64,000 nucleotides of DNA from Pollutiaquabacter sp046052345. GTDB taxonomy: Bacteria > Bacteroidota > Bacteroidia > AKYH767-A > 2013-40CM-41-45. The notes below the pieces were generated by a model. That model worked only from the letters and a program-made list of their open reading frames with translations, was not told the DNA's origin and ran no database searches. Shown one piece after another: positions 51,092-60,269 of this stretch; within the stretch, counting starts at the first letter, position 1; each line of letters opens with the position of its first letter. Location: contig JBJOMN010000022.1 of the NCBI GenBank assembly GCA_046052345.1, forward strand, positions 1 to 64,000, given 5' to 3'. Made by a program: the position numbers and the translations under genes.

Positions 51092-51328
51092 ATGTCTGAA
51101 ATTGCAGCAAAAGTCCGTTCCATCATCGTTGACAAACTCGGTGTGGACGACAAAGAAGTGACCACTGAAGCAAGCTTTACCAATGACCTGGGCGCAGATT
51201 CGCTCGACACGGTTGAGCTGATCATGGAATTCGAGAAGGAATTCAACATCGCCATTCCGGACGACCAGGCAGAGAAAATCTCCACGGTTGGTCAGGCGAT
51301 CGAATATATCGAGAAGAACGTAAAGTGA
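51092..51328 (+). CDS. acpP: Acyl carrier protein
   Basis: A 78-residue carrier for fatty-acid synthesis. The phosphopantetheine attachment motif GADSLDTVEL is present with Ser at about residue 38. Acidic helices and overall length are typical. The ATG at 51092 is the true start; the frame extends upstream to 51023 only by chance. fabF follows 101 bp later with its own TATTTTTA box at 51386-51393. Confidence 0.97.
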   Translation: MSEIAAKVRSIIVDKLGVDDKEVTTEASFTNDLGADSLDTVELIMEFEKEFNIAIPDDQAEKISTVGQAIEYIEKNVK

Positions 51329-51429
51329 TCTTTACCCCTTATGCAGGATCCGTTGGCTGATTTTCCGGGCATCGGATCCTGTTTCTATTTTTATCCCGGC
51401 AAGTCCAATACTTTTCATTCCCCATTAGC

Positions 51430-52683
51430 ATGCAACTGAAACGTGTCGTTGTAACAGGATTGGGAGCATTGACGCCCCTTGGCAATTCCCCCGAAGAATT
51501 CTGGACCGGATTGGTGAACGGTGTCAGCGGAGCAGGACCCATCACCAAATTCGACGCCTCAAAATTCAAGACACGTTTCGCCTGCGAAGTCAAGGGCTTC
51601 GACCCGAACGATCATTTCGACCGTAAGGAAGGCCGCAAACTGGACGGCTTTTCCCAGTACGCGCTGGTCGTTGCGGAGCAGGCCGTAAAAGACGCCGGTA
51701 TCGACATGGAGACCATCAACCACGACCGTGTCGGGGTGATCTGGGGCTCCGGTATCGGCGGACTCAAGACCTTCCAGGACGAAGTCATCGCCTTCGGGCG
51801 CGGCGACGGAACTCCGCGGTTCAATCCGTTCTTCATCCCCAAGATGATCGCCGATATCGCCTCCGGACACATCTCCATGAAATTCGGTTTCCGCGGGCCC
51901 AACTTCACCACGGTTTCCGCATGCGCCTCTTCGACCAACGCCTTGATCGATGCCTTCAACTACATCCGACTGGGCAAAGCGAACATGTTCATCTCCGGAG
52001 GTTCCGAATCGACCATGAACGAGACCTGTGTCGGCGGCTTCAACGCGCTGCAGGCCCTTTCCATGCGCAACGACGACCCTAAGACCGCTTCGCGTCCCTT
52101 CGACCTGAACCGTGACGGGTTCGTTCTCGGCGAAGGTGCAGGCTGCATCATCCTTGAAGAACTCGAACACGCCAAGGCCAGAGGCGCAAAGATCTACGCC
52201 GAAATGATCGGCGGCGGCATGTCCGCCGATGCCTATCATATGACCGCTCCGCATCCCGAAGGGCTCGGTGCCGCCAACGTCATGCGAGCGGCTCTCGAAG
52301 ATGCAGGACTCTCCACCGCCGACGTGGATTATATCAACGTACACGGCACCTCGACACCCATCGGTGACCCGCAGGAGATCAAGGCCATACAAGCCGTTTT
52401 CGGAGAAGATGCCTACCGGTTGAACATCAGTTCCACCAAATCGATGACCGGCCACCTGCTCGGTGCCGCCGGAGCCATCGAAGCCATGGCCTCCATCATG
52501 GCAGTCATGCACGATACTGTCCCTCCGACCATCAACCATTTCACGGACGATCCCGAGTTCGACCCTAAGCTGAACCTCACGTTCAATACCGCGCAGAAAC
52601 GTAAAGTGAACGTGGCACTGAGCAACACCTTCGGTTTCGGCGGACATAACGCCTCGGTGATTTTCCGGAAATACAACCCCTGA
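51430..52683 (+). CDS. fabF: Beta-ketoacyl-ACP synthase II
   Basis: A 417-residue condensing enzyme of fatty-acid synthesis. The catalytic triad is complete: Cys in VSACASSTNALID, His in NVHGTSTPIGD and His in STKSMTGHLLGAAGAIEA. Length and the N-terminal KRVVVTGLGALTPLG match FabF. It elongates acyl-ACP with malonyl-ACP. It is followed by rnc, whose TTG start is 32 bp after the fabF stop. Confidence 0.97.
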   Translation: MQLKRVVVTGLGALTPLGNSPEEFWTGLVNGVSGAGPITKFDASKFKTRFACEVKGFDPNDHFDRKEGRKLDGFSQYALVVAEQAVKDAGIDMETINHDRVGVIWGSGIGGLKTFQDEVIAFGRGDGTPRFNPFFIPKMIADIASGHISMKFGFRGPNFTTVSACASSTNALIDAFNYIRLGKANMFISGGSESTMNETCVGGFNALQALSMRNDDPKTASRPFDLNRDGFVLGEGAGCIILEELEHAKARGAKIYAEMIGGGMSADAYHMTAPHPEGLGAANVMRAALEDAGLSTADVDYINVHGTSTPIGDPQEIKAIQAVFGEDAYRLNISSTKSMTGHLLGAAGAIEAMASIMAVMHDTVPPTINHFTDDPEFDPKLNLTFNTAQKRKVNVALSNTFGFGGHNASVIFRKYNP

Positions 52684-52715
52684 TCCGGTCTTCCGGCAGG
52701 TGTCCACAGGCCGTC

Positions 52716-53450
52716 TTGCGTCCTATCGCCCATATCCGTTCCCTTTTTTCTTCCGACCGGAAGTTCATCGCTTCCCTGCGTAACCTGGTCGGCTTCACTC
52801 CGGGCAACCTGTCCGTCTATCACCTCGCCTTCAGACACCGTTCCACCGCTGCCGAACATCCCAGCGGTGTCCGCCTGTCCAACGAGCGGCTGGAGTATCT
52901 CGGCGATGCGGTGCTCGGTGCGATCGTGGCGGAGCTTCTGTTCAAGAAATTCCCGTTCCGTGAGGAAGGTTTCCTCACGGAGATGCGCAGCCGCATCGTC
53001 AACCGTGAAAACCTGAACCGGCTGGCGCTTAAACTCGGCATCGATAAATTCATGGAGGCTTCCATCGACCCGGGTGCCAAGAACCGCTCGGCATACGGTG
53101 ACGCTTTTGAAGCACTTATCGGTGCCGTCTATATCGACAGGGGATATGAAGTCACACGCCGGCTGGTACTGTCCCGTTTCATCCGTCACCATGTGGATCT
53201 GGAAGAACTTGAACAGGCGGACACCAATTTCAAAAGCCGGCTCATCAACTGGGCGCAGCGCGAACGCCATACGGTCGAATTCGAACTGTTGGAGGAAGTG
53301 GACAATGGCGGAAAGCGCCTCTTGCGGGTCCGTCTGCTTGTCGACGGACAGGAAGTGTCCCGAGGGGAGGACTGGTCCAAGAAAAGAGCCGAGCAGATCG
53401 CAGCCGAACGGGCCATTACGATCCTGAAGATACCGGCCAACGTCTCATAA
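52716..53450 (+). CDS. rnc: Ribonuclease III
   Basis: A 244-residue dsRNA endonuclease. The RNase III signature NERLEYLGDAVLGAIVAELLF gives the metal-binding Glu and Asp; the second cluster is AYGDAFEALIGAVYID. A C-terminal dsRNA-binding domain begins about residue 172 (TNFKSRLINWAQRERHTVEF) and ends KKRAEQIAAERAITIL. It starts with a TTG at 52716; no ATG precedes the conserved helix. It processes rRNA and mRNA. It lies in the acpP-fabF-rnc-pyk order usual for the phylum. Confidence 0.95.
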   Translation: MRPIAHIRSLFSSDRKFIASLRNLVGFTPGNLSVYHLAFRHRSTAAEHPSGVRLSNERLEYLGDAVLGAIVAELLFKKFPFREEGFLTEMRSRIVNRENLNRLALKLGIDKFMEASIDPGAKNRSAYGDAFEALIGAVYIDRGYEVTRRLVLSRFIRHHVDLEELEQADTNFKSRLINWAQRERHTVEFELLEEVDNGGKRLLRVRLLVDGQEVSRGEDWSKKRAEQIAAERAITILKIPANVS

Positions 53451-53504
53451 TTACTTTTTTCACCGGCATGTGCGAGGTCAATACCCCCTATCTTCGCAGG
53501 AGCC

Positions 53505-53924
53505 ATGGCCAAACTGGTTCTCAAGTTCGACGAGGACGATTTCGACTTCGTACTGATCGGCATCGTCACCAGCCACCGCGATTACAGGGTCAGCCGTGAT
53601 GTCAACCTGGCGTTGGACATCACCCTGGAACGCACGGAAGATTATTCGATCGTGGAAAAGAAAAGAGGGCAGGAGATCCATTTCCCTTTTTTCAAGTTCA
53701 CCAACGAACACGAGGACCAGTATTTCATCCTGGGAAACAAAGTGGAAACCGGATTGTTGATACCGGAACAGAAGCAGTTGGATTTTTTCCTGATGGTGAA
53801 GCCCGGACTATCCACCATCGACCGCGCTGAATTGGTACGGATGCTAAAAAAAGACAACCGGTTCCAGGCCGTGTTCCCGATCGAAGTGGCAGGGCTTAAA
53901 TCAAAACAAAACCTTCTGTTCTGA
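53505..53924 (+). CDS. IPExxxVDY family protein
   Basis: A 139-residue soluble protein of the IPExxxVDY family, restricted to Bacteroidota and named for its motif; here the motif is LIPEQKQLDFF, with conservative changes (Leu for Val, Phe for Tyr). It is otherwise uncharacterised. The gene lies between rnc and pyk, its usual position. A TATCTTCG -7-like box is placed about ten bases before the ATG. Confidence 0.9.
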   Translation: MAKLVLKFDEDDFDFVLIGIVTSHRDYRVSRDVNLALDITLERTEDYSIVEKKRGQEIHFPFFKFTNEHEDQYFILGNKVETGLLIPEQKQLDFFLMVKPGLSTIDRAELVRMLKKDNRFQAVFPIEVAGLKSKQNLLF

Positions 53925-53952
53925 CCGCTTATATCCTACTACGCCGCCATCC

Positions 53953-55380
53953 ATGATTCCCTTCAACAAGACCAAGATCGTCGCCACCATCGGACCGGCC
54001 TCGTCGTCGTACGAGATACTCAAGTCGCTGGTCGGAGCCGGCGTGGACGTCTGCCGTATCAACCTCTCGCACGGGGACTACTCTCACCACCGAGAAGTGA
54101 TTCGTCATATACGTACTATCAACCGCGAACTGGGAGTGAATACCGCCATCCTGGTAGACCTGCAAGGTCCGAAACTTCGCATCGGCGAGGTGAAAGACAA
54201 TGCGATGCAAATCCAATCCGGCGACGAGGTCGTATTTTCCTCGCACGAATGCCTCGGAGAGAACGGAAGGGTATACATGAATTATCTGCAGTTCCCGACG
54301 GATGTCAATGTCGGCGACACCGTACTCATCGACGACGGCAAACTCAAACTCCGTGTCACCGATACGAACCGTAAAGACCTTGTAAGGGCGGTCGTGGAAA
54401 GCGGAGGAATCCTTTCCTCGAGGAAGGGTGTGAATCTTCCGAATACCCGCATATCCCTTCCATCGCTCACGGAGAAGGACCTGGAAGACCTGGAATTCGC
54501 CATCGGTATCGAGGTGGACTGGATCGGCCTTTCGTTCGTGCGCAATCCCCAGGACATACTCGAACTCAAGAATATCATCAGCCGCTCCGGCAAAAGGATC
54601 CGGGTCATCGCTAAGATAGAGAAACCGGAAGCGCTACAGGATATCGACAGGATCATCCGGGAGGCGGACGGACTGATGGTGGCTCGCGGAGACCTCGGCG
54701 TGGAAATGCCCATGGAACAGGTGCCCCTCATCCAGAAAATGCTGGTCAGGAAATGCATCAATGCCTGCAAACCTGTGATCATTGCCACACAGATGATGGA
54801 AAGCATGATCACCAACCACGCCCCGACACGTGCTGAAGTCAATGACGTTGCGAATTCGGTGCTTGACGGGGCGGATGCCGTGATGCTCAGTGGTGAGACG
54901 TCGGTAGGAAAGTACCCCGTACAGGTGGTGGAGCACATGCGAAACATTATCAGCGTCGTAGAACGTGAATCCTATCCGTACAACCGTCATCATGCACCGG
55001 AAGTCACCAGCCAGACCTTCATTTCAGATTCCGTCTGTTACAACGCCTGTGTGATGGCGTCCCAGGTCGGGGCGAAAGCGATAGTAGGCATGACCCGTTC
55101 CGGCTACACGGCTTATCAGGTATCCGCCCATCGGCCCGATTCCGCCGTCGTCATCTTCACGGATGTACCGGCGCTGATGAACGTCCTCAGCCTCGTGTGG
55201 GGTGTACGTGCTTTCTTCTATGACAGGAATGTAAGCACGGACGAGACCATCACCGAATTACAACAGATCCTTAAAGAGAAAGGATTCGTGCAGGCCGGCG
55301 ACATCATCATCAACCTTGCGAGCATACCGTTGGAAGACCAAGGACGCACCAACATGATAAAGCTGGGCAGAGTGAAATGA
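53953..55380 (+). CDS. pyk: Pyruvate kinase
   Basis: A 475-residue glycolytic enzyme making pyruvate and ATP from PEP and ADP. Diagnostic segments are KTKIVATIGPASSSYEIL, CRINLSHGDYSHH, the active-site MVARGDLGVEMP with its Lys/Glu/Asp neighbours (VIAKIEKPEAL just before), and IIATQMMESMI. The C-terminal allosteric domain begins near residue 345. It follows the IPExxxVDY gene by 28 bp and likely shares its transcript. Confidence 0.97.
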   Translation: MIPFNKTKIVATIGPASSSYEILKSLVGAGVDVCRINLSHGDYSHHREVIRHIRTINRELGVNTAILVDLQGPKLRIGEVKDNAMQIQSGDEVVFSSHECLGENGRVYMNYLQFPTDVNVGDTVLIDDGKLKLRVTDTNRKDLVRAVVESGGILSSRKGVNLPNTRISLPSLTEKDLEDLEFAIGIEVDWIGLSFVRNPQDILELKNIISRSGKRIRVIAKIEKPEALQDIDRIIREADGLMVARGDLGVEMPMEQVPLIQKMLVRKCINACKPVIIATQMMESMITNHAPTRAEVNDVANSVLDGADAVMLSGETSVGKYPVQVVEHMRNIISVVERESYPYNRHHAPEVTSQTFISDSVCYNACVMASQVGAKAIVGMTRSGYTAYQVSAHRPDSAVVIFTDVPALMNVLSLVWGVRAFFYDRNVSTDETITELQQILKEKGFVQAGDIIINLASIPLEDQGRTNMIKLGRVK

Positions 55381-55430
55381 AAGCGATGAAAATCCTCTCC
55401 AAGAAAAGCCGGTTGTAAATCCCGCATCCG

Positions 55431-55457
55431 TAATTTTGCATTCTTAATTCTTAATTA
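55431..55457 (+). promoter_or_regulatory. -7 box and short heptamer repeat upstream of the M42 peptidase gene
   Basis: TAATTTTG at 55431-55438 matches TAnnTTTG. It is followed by two ATTCTTA heptamers and a partial third (55440-55457), in the 5' leader. The M42 start is at 55466. Confidence 0.5.
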
Positions 55458-55465
55458 CCCCCAGC

Positions 55466-56509
55466 ATGTCCCTCAACATCCCCCTTCTCAAAGAGATCTG
55501 CGAAGTCGCCGGAGCACCGGGATTCGAGCAGCGTGTCCGTGAAATCGTACTCCGTGAAATACGTCCGCTTTGCGACGAAGTGCGCATCGACAACTTGGGG
55601 AACGTGACCGCCCTGAAGAAAGGCAGCGGAAACAAAAAGGTGATGATCGCAGCGCACATGGACGAGATCGGATTCATCGTCACCCATATCGACGACAACG
55701 GATTCCTTCGTTTCCATACGCTCGGAGGATTCGATCCCAAGACCTTGGTCGCCCAGCGTGTCATCGTACACGGGCGTAAAGACCTTGTCGGCGTCATGGG
55801 CTCAAAACCCATACATCTTATGACTCCGGACGAGCGGAACAAGATGCCGCAGATCGCTGACTTCTTCATCGACCTGGGTCTCCCGAAAGACGAAGTCCTT
55901 CAGCATGTGCGCATCGGCGATCCGGTGACCCGCCAACGCGAACTCATCGAGATGGGTAATTGCGTCAACTGCAAATCCATCGACAACCGTGTTTCCGTCT
56001 TCATTCTGATCGAGACCCTGCGCAACCTGAAAAATCCTCCCTACGACGTGTACGGGGTTTTCACCGTACAGGAGGAAGTCGGATTGCGCGGCGCACACGT
56101 CGCCGCACACCATATAGAACCGGATTTCGGTTTCGGCCTGGACACCACCATCGCCTACGATGTGCCCGGATCACAGCCTCACGAGCAAGTGACTCGACTG
56201 GGAAAAGGAACTGCCATCAAGATCATGGATTCCTCTACGATCTGTGACGTGCGGATGGTCGAGTTCATGAAGAAGACGGCGGATACCCACGGCATCAAGT
56301 GGCAGCCCGAAATCCTCCAGGCAGGCGGTACGGATACCGCGGGCATACAACGCATGGGAAAGACCGGCGCAATCGCCGGGGCGGTCTCCATTCCGACGCG
56401 TCATATACATCAGGTGATCGAAATGGCGGACAAAGACGACATTTCGGGCAGCATTTCCCTGCTTACTGCATGTGTTTCGGAATTGGACCGTCATTCCTGG
56501 AATTTCTGA
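55466..56509 (+). CDS. M42 family metallo-aminopeptidase
   Basis: A 347-residue dinuclear zinc aminopeptidase of the M42 group (tetrahedral aminopeptidase/glutamyl aminopeptidase type). Metal sites: AAHMDEIGFIV (His), the bridging Asp in SIDNRVSVFILIE, the catalytic and ligand Glu in VQEEVGLRGAHV, the Asp in GLDTTIAYD, and the last His in IPTRHIHQVIE. The PDZ-like regulatory domain lies near residues 70-160. Cytosolic peptide trimming is its likely task. Confidence 0.93.
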   Translation: MSLNIPLLKEICEVAGAPGFEQRVREIVLREIRPLCDEVRIDNLGNVTALKKGSGNKKVMIAAHMDEIGFIVTHIDDNGFLRFHTLGGFDPKTLVAQRVIVHGRKDLVGVMGSKPIHLMTPDERNKMPQIADFFIDLGLPKDEVLQHVRIGDPVTRQRELIEMGNCVNCKSIDNRVSVFILIETLRNLKNPPYDVYGVFTVQEEVGLRGAHVAAHHIEPDFGFGLDTTIAYDVPGSQPHEQVTRLGKGTAIKIMDSSTICDVRMVEFMKKTADTHGIKWQPEILQAGGTDTAGIQRMGKTGAIAGAVSIPTRHIHQVIEMADKDDISGSISLLTACVSELDRHSWNF

Positions 56510-56636
56510 GGCAGCCTCCTTTCCCGAACGCTTCGTCCTTTTTCTGAATAGATTCGCCCTATTCGGACTGCCATTTGCCAAGTTTGGTTGCTTCACCGCC
56601 TGCATCGTCTGTTAATTTACTGTAAACGCCGATGCC

Positions 56637-56963
56637 ATGACAGCCCTCGAAATGCAGGACGCCATCAACGTCTATTCCATGATCACCTTCTGGGACGGCC
56701 GGAAAGAACCGGGTATCCTGATCAATCGCTTCAACATCCAGCGTTCGAGGGTGGAGTATTTCTTTGTCCCTCAGGAAAACATGCAGGCCTACAAGAACGC
56801 ATTTGATCGCTTCGACCGTGATGCCTGCATGGAACTCATCGAACCGGTGGTTCCGGAAGACCTCGTCTCCATCCGTCCTGTTTCACTCAGCGATTACAAG
56901 ATGATCCTTCAGCTCATCGGCGAACGCAACCGGCTGGTTCAGGAACGGCATAACGGAAAATGA
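56637..56963 (+). CDS. Small conserved-looking protein, possible Sm/SH3-like barrel
   Basis: A 108-residue soluble protein that I do not recognise. A short helix (LEMQDAINVYSM) leads into strands (KEPGILINRFNI, RVEYFFVPQENM), a helix (QAYKNAFDRFDRD), and a strand ending IEPVVPEDLVSIRPV; the C-terminal helix is basic. Secondary-structure order and spacing resemble the 86-residue protein at 35589-35849, so both could be one small barrel family. It is 127 bp after the M42 gene and is closed by a terminator. Confidence 0.65.
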   Translation: MTALEMQDAINVYSMITFWDGRKEPGILINRFNIQRSRVEYFFVPQENMQAYKNAFDRFDRDACMELIEPVVPEDLVSIRPVSLSDYKMILQLIGERNRLVQERHNGK

Positions 56964-56982
56964 ACAGGAACTGCATGATATG

Positions 56983-57010
56983 AAAAAGCCGGTGTTGTCA
57001 CCGGCTTTTT
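56983..57010. terminator. Bidirectional terminator
   Basis: AAAAAGCCGGTG (56983-56994), a four-base loop, CACCGGCTTTTT (56999-57010). It serves the small gene on the plus strand and the lutB gene (ending 57016) on the minus strand. Confidence 0.9.
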
Positions 57011-57015
57011 GTATT

Positions 57016-58392
57016 TCACTTCTGTCTCTCCCGCCATTGACGGTTGAAGGATTGCGGTGAAACAATCGGTAATTCCCTGCGGTCGCCCCAATTCTTCCGG
57101 AAGAAGTTCCGCAGTACGAAGTTCTTCACCTTCGCATTTCCCTGGTTCATGAGTCGGCGGCTCAGCATGGCTTTTTTCCAGAACCTGAACACCCATCGCT
57201 CCAAACGCGGATTCAGGTGTTGTGTTGCGGCATCCCTGCGGTTGAACAGCAGCAACTTGTGCAGATCAATACGTACGGGACATACCTCCGTACACTTTCC
57301 GCATAAGGAAGAGGCGTAGCTGAGGTGCTTGAACTCTTTCATGCCGTTGTAATGCGGCGTGATGATGGATCCGATAGGTCCGCTGTAGGTGGCGCCGTAT
57401 GCATGACCGCCTACCCCCTTATAGATGGGGCAGCCGTTCAGACAGGCTCCGCAACGGATACAGTACAATGCCTGGCGCTGGTCGGGCTGCGCAAGGAGTT
57501 GAGTGCGGCCGTTGTCCAGCAGGATCACATACATCTCCTCAGGACCGTTGGATTCGTCTCCGATTTTTGGACCTGAAAGAATGGAGTTATAAACCGTGAT
57601 ATTCTGGCCGGTACCATGGGTTGCCAGCAACGGCCAGTATAAGTCAAGATCGGTGAGTGAAGGGATGATCTTCTCGATACCCGCAATGGCGATGTGTATC
57701 TTCGGGAAAGCGATCGACATGAGCGCATTCCCCTCGTTCTCGGTGACCGCTATGGATCCGGTATCGGCGATCAGGAAATTGGCGCCGGTGATGCCGGCAT
57801 CGGCACGCTGGTATTTCTCGCGCAATCGCTGACGGACGAAGGCGGTGATCTCCTTGGGCGTGCTGGCCAGCGGGAGTGAATACTTCTCATTGAAAGTCTT
57901 TGCGACGTCCTCCTTGGAAAGATGCATCGCCGGTGTCACGATGTGATAAGGCGGCTCATCGCGCAACTGGACGATGAACTCCCCGAGATCAGTCTCAACG
58001 GATTCGATCCCTGCTTCCGTAAGTCCGGCATTCACATGAATCTCCTCCGTAGTCATCGATTTGGATTTGACTACGGACTTTGCACCTGCGGCCGTGAGGA
58101 TCTTCACGATTTCGCGCATGGCCTCCTGAGCATCGTTGGCCCAGATGACTTTTCCGCCACGCTTGATGAAATTGGCTTCAAACTCGATCAGATGCTTGTC
58201 CAACTGTTCGATCGTGCGCCACTTGAGGAAGTTGGCACGCTGCCGCGCCGAATCGAAATCCCTGTACTGGTGTTTTCCTTCTTCGACTTTCTTGTCGTAC
58301 TGAAGGATGTTGAATGCCAGCTTCCGCCGATGTTCAGGGTCAAAGACTCTGGATTCGGCATCCTCAAGGAATTGTGTGGACGCGGTTGCCAT
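57016..58392 (-). CDS. lutB: Lactate utilisation iron-sulfur protein LutB
   Basis: A 458-residue protein of L-lactate oxidation. The N-terminal LUD domain (about 60-300) is followed by a pair of ferredoxin-type 4Fe-4S sites: CIRCGACLNGCPIYKG and CGKCTEVCPVRIDL. The C terminus is basic. LutABC together convert L-lactate to pyruvate; lutA and lutC are not in this window. The start ATG at 58392 follows a TACCTTTG box by 16 bp. lysA ends 30 bp upstream on the same strand. Confidence 0.92.
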   Translation of the reverse strand: MATASTQFLEDAESRVFDPEHRRKLAFNILQYDKKVEEGKHQYRDFDSARQRANFLKWRTIEQLDKHLIEFEANFIKRGGKVIWANDAQEAMREIVKILTAAGAKSVVKSKSMTTEEIHVNAGLTEAGIESVETDLGEFIVQLRDEPPYHIVTPAMHLSKEDVAKTFNEKYSLPLASTPKEITAFVRQRLREKYQRADAGITGANFLIADTGSIAVTENEGNALMSIAFPKIHIAIAGIEKIIPSLTDLDLYWPLLATHGTGQNITVYNSILSGPKIGDESNGPEEMYVILLDNGRTQLLAQPDQRQALYCIRCGACLNGCPIYKGVGGHAYGATYSGPIGSIITPHYNGMKEFKHLSYASSLCGKCTEVCPVRIDLHKLLLFNRRDAATQHLNPRLERWVFRFWKKAMLSRRLMNQGNAKVKNFVLRNFFRKNWGDRRELPIVSPQSFNRQWRERQK

Positions 58393-58408
58393 ACTGAAAA
58401 AAGCAGAG

Positions 58409-58416
58409 CAAAGGTA
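58409..58416 (-). promoter_or_regulatory. -7 box (TACCTTTG) for lutB
   Basis: The plus strand reads CAAAGGTA, 16 bp before the lutB ATG at 58392 and just after the lysA stop codon. Confidence 0.6.
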
Positions 58417-58421
58417 CGAAA

Positions 58422-59654
58422 TCAGCCGATGACGTCCACCTGGTTGCGAAGCAGGTCGCCCATGGTCTCCCTTTGCCTTATCAGGGAGGCCTTCCCGTCC
58501 AATACCAGCACCTCGGCCGGTCGGAATCGGGAATTGTAGTTGTTGGCCATGGAATATCCGTAGGCCCCGGCATTCCTTATCGCCAGGATATCGCCTTCCC
58601 GGACCTCCGAAAGTCGACGGTCCGAGCCGAAAGTGTCGGTTTCACAGATATAACCCACGACAGTATAGATCCGCTGCTTGCCCTCCGGATTGCTGATGTT
58701 GACGATTTCATGATAGGCATCGTAGAACATGGGACGGATGAGGTGGTTTTGTCCGCTGTCAACGCCGGCGAAGACCGTCGCCAGGGTCTGCTTTACGACA
58801 TTGACCCGTACCAGCAGAATGCCGCTTTCACTGACCAGGAACTTACCCGGTTCGAACCAGAGCTGCAGGTCGCGGCCATAGCGGCTGCAGAAGAGCCGGA
58901 ACTGTTCTGTCAACTCTTTCCCCAGTTCTTCAATGTCAGTGGTGACATCCCCTTCCTTATAGGCTACTTTGAAACCGCTGCCGAAATCGATGAAGCGAAG
59001 GTCCGGAAAAGACTGGGCAAGGTCGAACATCAGTTCCGCCATCCGGAGGAAAACGGAAGCATCCAGGATCTCGGATCCGGTGTGGATATGAAGGCCTTCC
59101 ACCCGCAAGTTGCAGCTACTGACGATCCGCTCGACGTGACGGGACTGATAAACCGAGATCCCGAACTTGGAGTCGATGTGTCCGGTCTGGATGTGCGAGT
59201 TGCCACCGGCCTGGATGTGCGGATTGAAGCGGATGCAGCACGGGACTTGGTTGCCGTACTCGTGCCCGAAGAGTTCGAGTACGGAGAGGTTGTCGATGTT
59301 GATGGTCACCCCGTAACCGACAGCACGGCGTATCTCGTCGTAAGCCACGCCGTTCGGCGTGAAAAGGATCTCTGAAGGAGCGAATCCGCAATGCAGACCG
59401 AGTTCCACTTCCTGGATGGAGACCGCATCCAGACCGGCGCCCAACGAGCGGATGTATTTCAGGATCGAAACATTCGTGTTGGCCTTGCAAGCATATTTAA
59501 TACGTAAGTCCGCGCCCCGGAAAGCGGCGGTGATGCGTTCGTATTGCCGCTTGATGACACCCGCATCATAGACATAGACAGGAGTTCCGAAGTCGTCCGC
59601 GATCTTAAGCAGATCCGCTCCGCCACACTCGTATTTGCCGTTACGCAGTTGCAT
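58422..59654 (-). CDS. lysA: Diaminopimelate decarboxylase
   Basis: A 410-residue PLP enzyme of lysine synthesis. The PLP Lys is in IKYACKANTNVSILKYI, the phosphate-binding GSGFKV and LWFEPGKFLV are present, and the active-site Cys/Asp appear in GYICETDTFGSDR. The fold is an alanine-racemase-like barrel plus a C-terminal beta domain (ILAIRNAGAYGYSMANNYNSR). It releases L-lysine and CO2 from meso-diaminopimelate. A TATCTTCG -7-like box lies five bases upstream of the ATG (59666-59659). Confidence 0.95.
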   Translation of the reverse strand: MQLRNGKYECGGADLLKIADDFGTPVYVYDAGVIKRQYERITAAFRGADLRIKYACKANTNVSILKYIRSLGAGLDAVSIQEVELGLHCGFAPSEILFTPNGVAYDEIRRAVGYGVTINIDNLSVLELFGHEYGNQVPCCIRFNPHIQAGGNSHIQTGHIDSKFGISVYQSRHVERIVSSCNLRVEGLHIHTGSEILDASVFLRMAELMFDLAQSFPDLRFIDFGSGFKVAYKEGDVTTDIEELGKELTEQFRLFCSRYGRDLQLWFEPGKFLVSESGILLVRVNVVKQTLATVFAGVDSGQNHLIRPMFYDAYHEIVNISNPEGKQRIYTVVGYICETDTFGSDRRLSEVREGDILAIRNAGAYGYSMANNYNSRFRPAEVLVLDGKASLIRQRETMGDLLRNQVDVIG

Positions 59655-59738
59655 GGAGCGAAGATAGGGAAATACCTTTCATGTGCCGTTTGACGCCCTT
59701 GGACAGCCCAGGGGCGAGAGCGAAAAAAGAGAGGAGGA

Positions 59739-60242
59739 TCACTTCCGTTTGTAGACCGGCACGGTGCTGCACGGTTCGCCGTAGAAAATCGACTTGACCA
59801 CCGGCTGCAGCAATGCCGTCAGTGCGACGTACGCGCCGGTCGGTACCGGCACTTTGGAACATCCTTTGATGACCACACGTTGATCACGCAGTGAATCCAC
59901 ATCGAGCCGCGACAATTGTTCACGGAAAAGGGCATCTTCCAGTTCGGCGACCGTGCCGAAAAAGACGCGTGCGGCAAAAGGCGTCAATGCCGCTGAAACA
60001 AGCATAAAAGCCCACGTAGGAACAATGGCATCGGCAGTACAGGTGACGGCGATGAATTTCCCGGCATAGGATTGCCAATCGTGTCGCTGCAACTGTTCGC
60101 GGAAATCCTTCTCCCTGAGGATCTGCTCCTCGAAAAGCCATCCTTTAAGATCAAAAAGAACCCGCTCCCCGGGCGTATACAGCTCCTCAAGGTCTATCGT
60201 TATCAGACCGCTTTCGGCGACTTTGTTGATGATGGAGTCCAT
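59739..60242 (-). CDS. DUF2480 family protein
   Basis: A 167-residue soluble protein of DUF2480, common in Bacteroidota and of unknown function. The start DSIINKVAESGLITIDLEELY and later DWQSYAGKFIAVTCTADAIVPTWAFM fit the family; two short hydrophobic stretches are buried-core strands, not membrane helices. The ATG at 60242 is preferred over a TTG at 60254, which lies within the -7 box TATCTTTG (60259-60252). It sits next to a methyltransferase gene on the same strand; DUF2480 often neighbours sufE/sufS genes, and the suf operon is just upstream here. Confidence 0.87.
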   Translation of the reverse strand: MDSIINKVAESGLITIDLEELYTPGERVLFDLKGWLFEEQILREKDFREQLQRHDWQSYAGKFIAVTCTADAIVPTWAFMLVSAALTPFAARVFFGTVAELEDALFREQLSRLDVDSLRDQRVVIKGCSKVPVPTGAYVALTALLQPVVKSIFYGEPCSTVPVYKRK

Positions 60243-60251
60243 GACTTGCTG

Positions 60252-60259
60252 CAAAGATA
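60252..60259 (-). promoter_or_regulatory. -7 box (TATCTTTG) for the DUF2480 gene
   Basis: The plus strand reads CAAAGATA. It is only nine bases before the ATG at 60242, so the transcript is nearly leaderless. Confidence 0.6.
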
Positions 60260-60269
60260 AGACTCCGAA

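Noticed and set aside
51559..52707. A 382-codon minus-strand frame
   Set aside because: It is antisense to fabF with its complete catalytic triad.
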